Shown one piece after another: positions 1-4,336 of a DNA stretch of 10,393 nt (position 1 is the stretch's first letter; each line of letters opens with the position of its first letter). The notes beneath the pieces are model-generated. The model had not been told where the DNA came from. It did no database searches and saw nothing but the letters and a program-made list of their open reading frames with translations. The translations under genes and the position numbers were made by a program. Origin of the DNA: Rikenellaceae bacterium (GTDB lineage Bacteria; Bacteroidota; Bacteroidia; Bacteroidales; UBA932); contig CAAGHY010000172.1 of NCBI GenBank assembly GCA_900769735.1, positions 1 to 10,393 on the forward strand, read 5' to 3'.

Positions 1-290
1 GAGCTTGGGAAGCCGCCAGCCACAACTGCAACCTTCACACCCTCAACGGCAAGATTCTCCTTAACGCACTTGCCCCAATTGGGATACACACAAATTGCTG
101 CCGGATGCGGATACTCCTTGAAACTCTCCTTGAACCTGTTAACCTTGTTTGCAAACGAAACAACCCTTTTCTCTGTATCGGTTGTATTGAGGGTTGTAAG
201 GTCCATACATCCAAGACAAGTCATCAGATTCTGCGGTGTCATCCAATGGTCCAGATTATTATGTACTGCCTCTATAATTTTCTCTATCAT
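1..290 (-). CDS. deoC: Deoxyribose-phosphate aldolase, N-terminal part (3' end beyond window)
   Basis: DeoC cleaves 2-deoxyribose-5-phosphate to glyceraldehyde-3-phosphate and acetaldehyde in deoxynucleoside salvage. It is a cytoplasmic class I (Schiff-base) aldolase. The first 96 codons are visible. They include CMDLTTLNTTDT (residues 28-39), which matches the DLTTLNxxDT start of the TIM barrel in E. coli-type DeoC, then AAICVYPNW and VAVVAGGFPSS near the left edge, the form I recall from Bacteroides DeoC. The Schiff-base lysine lies outside the window. The ATG at 288-290 follows the dtd stop by 2 nt, and a weak purine stretch (CAGGGA) sits about 6 nt upstream. As I recall, Bacteroides DeoC has some 20 more residues ahead of this motif, so the protein is short at its N-terminus, but no better start is evident. 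It is the last visible gene of the operon starting near 3556. In related genomes I recall a MazG-like pyrophosphohydrolase between dtd and deoC; none is here. Identity is firm, completeness unknown. Confidence 0.88.
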   Translation of the reverse strand, partial: MIEKIIEAVHNNLDHWMTPQNLMTCLGCMDLTTLNTTDTEKRVVSFANKVNRFKESFKEYPHPAAICVYPNWGKCVKENLAVEGVKVAVVAGGFPS

Positions 291-292
291 CA

Positions 293-766
293 CTATTCCC
301 TGTTCTTTGAATCTATCAATATTGTTACCGGTCCGTCATTTATAATGGTAACTTTCATATCAGCACCAAACTTTCCGGTCTGTATCTTCTTGCCCAAATC
401 ACTCTCCAGCTGCTTGATGAAACGCTCATAAATGGGGATTGCAATTGCCGGTGGAGCCGCCTTGATGTAAGACGGTCTGTTCCCCTTAGCCGTAGCCGCC
501 TGCAACGTAAACTGGCTTATAAGGAGAATGTCTCCCCCTGCATCCTTGATGCCCAGGTTCATCACCCCTTGCTCATCATCAAAAATCCTCAAATTCACAA
601 TCTTCTTGGAAAGCCAGGCAATATCAGTATCATCATCAGCCGCCTCAATACCCACAAGCACCATAAGACCTTTACCTATCTTCCCGATGATTTCACTCCT
701 CTCCTCCCCTTCTGCCGGTGCAATTGCCACGTTGGACTCCACTACCCTTTGAATAACCACTCTCAT
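293..766 (-). CDS. dtd: D-aminoacyl-tRNA deacylase
   Basis: Dtd hydrolyses D-amino acids (and glycine mischarged on tRNA-Ala) from tRNA, which keeps D-residues out of proteins. It acts as a cytoplasmic homodimer through an RNA-based mechanism. The 157-residue protein starts MRVVIQRV like nearly all Dtds. It carries both active-site signatures: SQFTLQA (residues 84-90), and NDGPVT (143-148), which holds the cross-subunit Gly-cisPro motif. The conserved KGNRPSY stretch (94-100) and TGKFGADMKV (130-139) are also present. Typical length is 145-150; the surplus is a short acidic insertion around residues 16-26 (APAEGEERSEI) in the first beta hairpin. The ATG at 764-766 lies 1 nt from the upstream radical SAM stop, and the TAG at 293-295 lies 2 nt from the deoC start. 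This indicates co-transcription and probably translational coupling. No key residue is missing. Confidence 0.95.
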   Translation of the reverse strand: MRVVIQRVVESNVAIAPAEGEERSEIIGKIGKGLMVLVGIEAADDDTDIAWLSKKIVNLRIFDDEQGVMNLGIKDAGGDILLISQFTLQAATAKGNRPSYIKAAPPAIAIPIYERFIKQLESDLGKKIQTGKFGADMKVTIINDGPVTILIDSKNRE

Positions 767-767
767 A

Positions 768-1544
768 TTACCCCCTTATCTGAATTTTGAAACCTTCCTT
801 TACAAGAGGAGCAGCAATTGCCTCCATCTCCTCCACTGTAACCTTCTGCAGATTCTTTGCAGGAGTCTCACGGTCTATGGTATACATCATCACCTCACGC
901 GGTGCAAGCTCCCTTACTAGATTCTGCCAAGCCTCTACGTGCTCCTTGCAGGTACAGTCTATCACAACCCCATTCTCAACACCTTTAAGGAACATTGTCT
1001 GAAGGATGAAATTATGGTTGAACAACTTTATGTTCTCTATTGCATCCTTAAGAGAATAAGCTGCATTAGGGATATTTATTGCCTCCACAAGATACTCAAG
1101 CGGAGAATCTATCTTAAGGATAGGGTTGTCAATCTTGTACAGAGCATCCCTCACCTCCTTTTTACCCAACTGTGAAGCGTTTGTAAGTACAGAAACCTTT
1201 GCAGACGGATAAAGCTCATTCCTCAACTGAAGTGTAAAATCAATTATCTGTGGGAATGCAGGATGCATTGTAGGCTCTCCGTTTCCAGAAAAGGTAATTG
1301 TATCTACGGCAACACCTTCAGCTTTCAAAGCCTTAAGCTTGTTCTCCATAGCCTCAAAAACCTCCTCTTTTGTAGGAAGAGTTGTATCTTTCCTGCCGTC
1401 CTTGTTCCAACCGCACTCACAATAGATGCAGTCAAAGCTGCACCACTTGCCAAATTTTGGAAGGAGATTCACACCAAGTGAATTTCCCAGGCGGCGGCTC
1501 TTGATAGGGCCAAAAATTATCTCGTTAAAAAGTATAGTAGACAT
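768..1544 (-). CDS. Radical SAM protein, COG0731-like (TYW1-related), function unknown
   Basis: This 258-residue protein binds a [4Fe-4S] cluster through CxxxCxxC (C35, C39, C42) and should cleave S-adenosylmethionine reductively to a 5'-deoxyadenosyl radical. The N-terminal FGPIKSRRLGNSLGVNLLP (residues 11-29) and the SAM-binding FSGNGEPTMHP (85-95) are typical of the bacterial branch of COG0731. That family is related to archaeal/eukaryotic TYW1, the wyosine tRNA-modifying enzyme. Bacteria generally lack wyosine, so the real substrate here is unknown. Extra cysteines stand at C44, just after the cluster motif, and at C197 and C199 (a CTC pair). They could bind a second cluster or simply be family-specific. 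There is no signal peptide or membrane segment. The ATG at 1542-1544 lies 4 nt after the amidohydrolase stop, and dtd follows 1 nt downstream. The neighbours suggest, but do not show, a tRNA-related role. Superfamily assignment is firm; function is not. Confidence 0.9.
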   Translation of the reverse strand: MSTILFNEIIFGPIKSRRLGNSLGVNLLPKFGKWCSFDCIYCECGWNKDGRKDTTLPTKEEVFEAMENKLKALKAEGVAVDTITFSGNGEPTMHPAFPQIIDFTLQLRNELYPSAKVSVLTNASQLGKKEVRDALYKIDNPILKIDSPLEYLVEAINIPNAAYSLKDAIENIKLFNHNFILQTMFLKGVENGVVIDCTCKEHVEAWQNLVRELAPREVMMYTIDRETPAKNLQKVTVEEMEAIAAPLVKEGFKIQIRG

Positions 1545-1548
1545 AACG

Positions 1549-2736
1549 CTAAATTATTCTTCTGGTAGTTGAATTCTCAGTAAGTTTGAAGTTGTCCCAA
1601 TCAACATTCTCAATCAACACTGCTCCAGGCTGCTTGCCAACCTCAAATGTACCCAACTTGTCATCCTTGCCCAACATCTGTGCACCGTTGAGGCAAGCCC
1701 ACTGCAAAATCTCCTCAAGCTCAATATGAGGGAAGTTGTTGTGCAGACAAACAATCTCCTTGGCAATTGAAAGCACGGTATTGCTTGAAAGGCTGTCTGT
1801 TCCCAAACATATCTTAAGGCCGTTCTCCCTCATAAGGTCAAGAGGCGGAAGTGCCCTGTGGATAAATATGTTTGACAAAGGACAAATTGCAAAATATGGT
1901 GTTGCAAGATGTTTCTTTGCATAATCAATGCTCTCCTGGTTGATGGCCACATTATGTACAAGAAGTATATTACCCTTTACAGGAGACTTAGAGAAGCTCA
2001 ACAGTCTGTCAATGAAATAAACCAGAGCAGGCTTGCCTGTTACAGGAGGTGTGCTCAAGCCCCTTCCTTTATAGTTGTCTGCCAACGCACCTGTACCGCT
2101 CATAATCAATTCCTCCTCTTCATCGCTCTCCTGGCTGTGATATGAAAGATATCCGCTCTTCAAACCCTCCTGAGCCGCCATAGCAAGGAGCTGTGGACTC
2201 ATTGTATAGCAGGAGTGAGGGGTAATTGCTGCATCAATACCAAACTCCTGTGACTTCTGCGCCAATCTCTTTCCACTTTCAAGAACATCCTGGGCATCTT
2301 TTGGTTCACTGCCAAAAAGCTCAAGGAAAGTTCTGGTATACATAGGGGATTTTGCCTTGCAAGGGAAACTCTCACTGCAGTTGCTGATATCTGCCATAGC
2401 CTGCACACCCTCTGCATACATCTTCTCCATCTGATACTCAAGTGCCTTGATTCTTCCTTCCTGGTCTACTGTATCCCTAAGGGCATTGATCTGATTGATG
2501 AAACCGCTCATTCCGGTAGCCTGCTTGAAAGCTCCCAAAAGATGTGAAAGTTCCACGTGATTATGTGCATTGGTAAAACCCGGACACAAAATACCGCTAT
2601 AGAATTCAGTATCTGCGCACTCACCATCAAGTTGGCCAATCTCAACAACCTCATTGTTGTCATTGAATTTCACATACCCGTTGCGGATAGGCTCACCCGC
2701 CACAGGGAATACGTAATTTGCTGCTATTTTTCTCAT
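1549..2736 (-). CDS. Amidohydrolase-family metalloenzyme (COG0402-like deaminase/chlorohydrolase group)
   Basis: This is a predicted cytoplasmic metal-dependent hydrolase of about 395 residues. Numbering from the ATG at 2734-2736, the metal-site motif is GFTNAHNHVELSHL (H58 and H60). Then come YHSQE (H200 and E203), VHN (H261), and GTDSLSSN (D314), the order and spacing seen in COG0402 enzymes such as S-adenosylhomocysteine, guanine and N-ethylammeline deaminases. The N-terminal beta strands (residues 1-50) and the C-terminal GTFEVGKQPGAVLIE segment form the usual composite beta domain beside the TIM barrel. Substrate cannot be read from sequence; purine, SAH and aminofutalosine deamination are all open. 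An in-frame TTG at 2752-2754 would add six residues (MNFHND) and overlap the lipoprotein gene. I prefer the ATG, because the resulting MRKIAANYVF start fits Bacteroidetes homologues as I recall them. That ATG lies 4 nt past the lipoprotein stop, and the radical SAM gene follows after 4 nt. Confidence 0.88.
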   Translation of the reverse strand: MRKIAANYVFPVAGEPIRNGYVKFNDNNEVVEIGQLDGECADTEFYSGILCPGFTNAHNHVELSHLLGAFKQATGMSGFINQINALRDTVDQEGRIKALEYQMEKMYAEGVQAMADISNCSESFPCKAKSPMYTRTFLELFGSEPKDAQDVLESGKRLAQKSQEFGIDAAITPHSCYTMSPQLLAMAAQEGLKSGYLSYHSQESDEEEELIMSGTGALADNYKGRGLSTPPVTGKPALVYFIDRLLSFSKSPVKGNILLVHNVAINQESIDYAKKHLATPYFAICPLSNIFIHRALPPLDLMRENGLKICLGTDSLSSNTVLSIAKEIVCLHNNFPHIELEEILQWACLNGAQMLGKDDKLGTFEVGKQPGAVLIENVDWDNFKLTENSTTRRII

Positions 2737-2740
2737 ATCA

Positions 2741-3544
2741 TTATGGAAGTTCAATCTCTTCCTCCTCTACTTCTTCTGTTATTATATTATTGTCCACTTT
2801 ACCATACATCAAGGCCCTCCTCAACTTCTCAGCCCTCTCCCTCTGAATCTCTTCAGGTGTTTTCTTTACTGCAACCGTATCTTTTGGAGCCGTTGCAGTA
2901 CTGTCTGAAGCAACCTTCATATCATCCTGACCTTTTTCAGACTCAGTGTCACCATAGAAATATGTACTGAATTTTCTATCCAATGGAGCGTTCAATGTAT
3001 TTTCCCACCAAATAGGATTCTGAGGTATATCCACCACTGCTGAATCTCCCATTGCCCATTTTACAAGCTTCTCCTGAGGTATTACCATCCATCGTACGCC
3101 ACGCATAACAGGGTTGTACAGAAGCTCGCTTGGATTCATTTTCCTTACGGAATCAAGTGCCCACCATTTGCTTGGGCCACGTCTTATCCTCTCAATCCTC
3201 ATTACCTCCTCATCCAGAAGCTTCACATACTCTTCCATTGAAGCCATTGCGCTCTTCAATATTTTGTTATACTCATCATCCTTCTGCAGATAATGTCTTA
3301 CAGAAGCATAGTACTCCTCCACCGTATGCCCGTTCCTTTCAATCACTGCCGGATATACAGCCAATGAATCCGTCTGCCCCATCATATCCGGATCTCGCTC
3401 AATGTACTGGTCCGCAAGATACATCTCCGCTACAATCCTGGCCATAGCATCCTTGCTGATTACACCCTCGTTGCCACAACCTGCAACAACATATGCAACC
3501 ACAACCGCCAAGATTGGTTTGAGTATTGTTTTAATATATCCCAT
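2741..3544 (-). CDS. DUF4296 domain-containing lipoprotein
   Basis: This is a 267-residue predicted lipoprotein. The N-terminus has a short basic start, a hydrophobic core (residues 7-21) and the lipobox VAGC, with C23 as the acylated residue, so it should sit in the cell envelope. Residues 28 to about 115 resemble DUF4296 (Pfam PF14129), a Bacteroidetes family of unknown function, with the helical signature of the type KDAMARIVAEMYLADQYI. Residues 120-205 are rich in W, Y and P and contain RGPSKWWALDS and NPIWWENTLNAPLD; I do not recognise them. The tail (about 206-267) is low-complexity, with S/T/D/K repeats, a charged helix (PEEIQRERAEKLRRAL) and a glutamate-rich end (EEVEEEEIELP). It is first in the operon, 17 nt downstream of a good Bacteroidetes -7 element. 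Downstream genes are cytoplasmic enzymes, so the operon does not explain its job. Lipoprotein call is firm, the DUF4296 assignment likely, function unknown. Confidence 0.85.
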   Translation of the reverse strand: MGYIKTILKPILAVVVAYVVAGCGNEGVISKDAMARIVAEMYLADQYIERDPDMMGQTDSLAVYPAVIERNGHTVEEYYASVRHYLQKDDEYNKILKSAMASMEEYVKLLDEEVMRIERIRRGPSKWWALDSVRKMNPSELLYNPVMRGVRWMVIPQEKLVKWAMGDSAVVDIPQNPIWWENTLNAPLDRKFSTYFYGDTESEKGQDDMKVASDSTATAPKDTVAVKKTPEEIQRERAEKLRRALMYGKVDNNIITEEVEEEEIELP

Positions 3545-3561
3545 AACTGCCTTTAAATTTA

Positions 3562-3593
3562 CAAAGGTAAATTTTTATTATTACTTTTGCCAA
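3562..3593 (-). promoter_or_regulatory. Promoter of the lipoprotein-amidohydrolase-radical SAM-dtd-deoC operon
   Basis: On the minus strand TACCTTTG (3562-3569) is a full match to the Bacteroidetes -7 element TAnnTTTG. A TTG (3591-3593) stands 21 nt upstream as the -33 element, within the usual 19-21 nt spacing. Transcription would begin near 3556, giving a leader of about a dozen bases before the ATG at 3544. The assignment is by consensus only. The element shares its DNA with the plus-strand promoter of the deacetylase. Confidence 0.62.
3582..3589 (+). promoter_or_regulatory. -7 element of the polysaccharide deacetylase promoter
   Basis: TACTTTTG is an exact TAnnTTTG match about 22 nt before the ATG at 3611, giving a leader near 15 nt. 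No clear -33 TTTG is present; only TTTA at 3558-3561 falls at a workable distance, so the upstream half is weak. If this element is real, the alternative TTG start at 3587-3589 lies inside the promoter and cannot be used, which supports the ATG at 3611. Confidence 0.42.
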
Positions 3594-3610
3594 CCATAAC
3601 ATTGCAAAAA

Positions 3611-4222
3611 ATGAGAATAAAACCTCCCAAAATAATCAGGAAACTGTTCCCCTCTTTCATCTGGAATTTTCCAAATGAAAAGGATGGCATTTTCCTCACT
3701 TTTGATGACGGGCCAAGGCCGGAGGTTACCCCTTGGGTACTTGATTTGCTTGACAAATACAACGCCAAGGCAACATTTTTCTGTATAGGAAAAAACGTGG
3801 AGATGTTTCCGGAACTGTTTGAGGAGGTGAAACGCAGAGGCCACGCTGTTGGCAACCATTCATACAGCCACGTAAAGGGATGGGGAATGCAAACCGGTGA
3901 CTATGTGCGTGACATTGACATTGCCGGAGATATGATAAAGTCAAACCTTTTCCGTCCTCCATACGCCCGTATTGGCACCAATCAGGCCAGAATGCTAGGA
4001 GAGCGCTACAAAATCATTATGTGGGATATCATCAGCCGTGACTACAATCAGTCGCTCAGCGGTGAAGCCTGTGCCCGCAATGTTATACCATACCTTGAAC
4101 CTGGAGCAATCATAGTTTTCCACGATTCCATAAAATGCTCCCGCAATCTTTTTGAAGCCCTGCCTCAAGTACTGGAGGCCATCAAGACCAAAGGCCTGGT
4201 ATGCAAACGCATTGAGCTGTAA
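3611..4222 (+). CDS. Polysaccharide deacetylase (NodB homology domain, carbohydrate esterase 4)
   Basis: This 203-residue enzyme is essentially one NodB domain. CE4 enzymes use a divalent metal to remove N- or O-acetyl groups from chitooligosaccharides, peptidoglycan or other glycans. All core motifs are visible: TFDDGP (catalytic base D32 and metal ligand D33), NHSYSH (H83 and H87 of the HxxxH metal site), RPPY (115-118), W138-D139, and VFHDS with H171 as the likely general acid. There is no signal peptide and no membrane helix; the start MRIKPPKIIRKLFP is basic but lacks a hydrophobic core. The protein is therefore either cytoplasmic or exported in an unseen way, so its substrate may be a cytoplasmic precursor. 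An in-frame TTG at 3587 would add eight residues but overlaps the promoter, and the ATG at 3611 is preferred. It is the only plus-strand gene, divergent from the lipoprotein and convergent with pheT. Enzyme class is firm; substrate unknown. Confidence 0.9.
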   Translation: MRIKPPKIIRKLFPSFIWNFPNEKDGIFLTFDDGPRPEVTPWVLDLLDKYNAKATFFCIGKNVEMFPELFEEVKRRGHAVGNHSYSHVKGWGMQTGDYVRDIDIAGDMIKSNLFRPPYARIGTNQARMLGERYKIIMWDIISRDYNQSLSGEACARNVIPYLEPGAIIVFHDSIKCSRNLFEALPQVLEAIKTKGLVCKRIEL

Positions 4223-4249
4223 CCGCCTCCCTCCCCTCATTTACACAAC

Positions 4250-4281
4250 TTTGTGCAGAAATCAGCCCAATACTGCGCAAA
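4250..4281 (+). terminator. Possible hairpin downstream of the deacetylase gene
   Basis: In the plus-strand RNA, TTTGTGCAG (4250-4258) can pair with CTGCGCAAA (4273-4281), giving nine pairs with one G-U wobble around a 14-nt loop. It lies 27 nt after the deacetylase stop. No U tract follows on the plus strand, so it is not a classical intrinsic terminator. It may stabilise the 3' end, or act together with the neighbouring stem at 4286-4312. Its right arm overlaps the A run that serves the minus-strand terminator. Confidence 0.3.
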
Positions 4282-4312
4282 AAAACAGGGCAATCCTTGG
4301 TGGATTACCCTG
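4279..4312 (-). terminator. Intrinsic terminator after pheT
   Basis: On the minus strand CAGGGTAATCC (4312-4302) pairs with GGATTGCCCTG (4296-4286) over 11 bp, including one G-U wobble, around a 5-nt loop. Seven T residues (4285-4279) follow directly. It lies 24 nt past the pheT stop and ends the ftsY-pheT unit. The wobble becomes a C-A mismatch on the plus strand, and no U run follows there, so it is oriented for minus-strand transcription. Confidence 0.87.
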
Positions 4313-4336
4313 CTGAATCTGTATCTGTCGGGAAGA

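Noticed and set aside
2754..2785. Glutamate-codon and A/T-rich short repeats (TCC/TTC and TAT runs) as a possible repeat element
   Set aside because: They are explained by the acidic and N/I-rich tail of the lipoprotein; units are irregular and not array-like. No CRISPR-type repeats were seen anywhere in the window.
2557..2970. 137-codon plus-strand frame across the amidohydrolase/lipoprotein junction
   Set aside because: Antisense to two real genes; the leucine/serine/proline runs are the complement of glutamate-, arginine- and glycine-type codons. No family resemblance.
3587..3610. TTG start adding eight residues to the deacetylase
   Set aside because: The codon overlaps a consensus -7 element, and the ATG at 3611 matches the usual start of this family.
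3559..3859. Minus-strand frames of 92-98 codons opposite the deacetylase start
   Set aside because: They are shadows of the deacetylase gene and run across the promoter region; the NodB motifs on the plus strand decide the coding strand.
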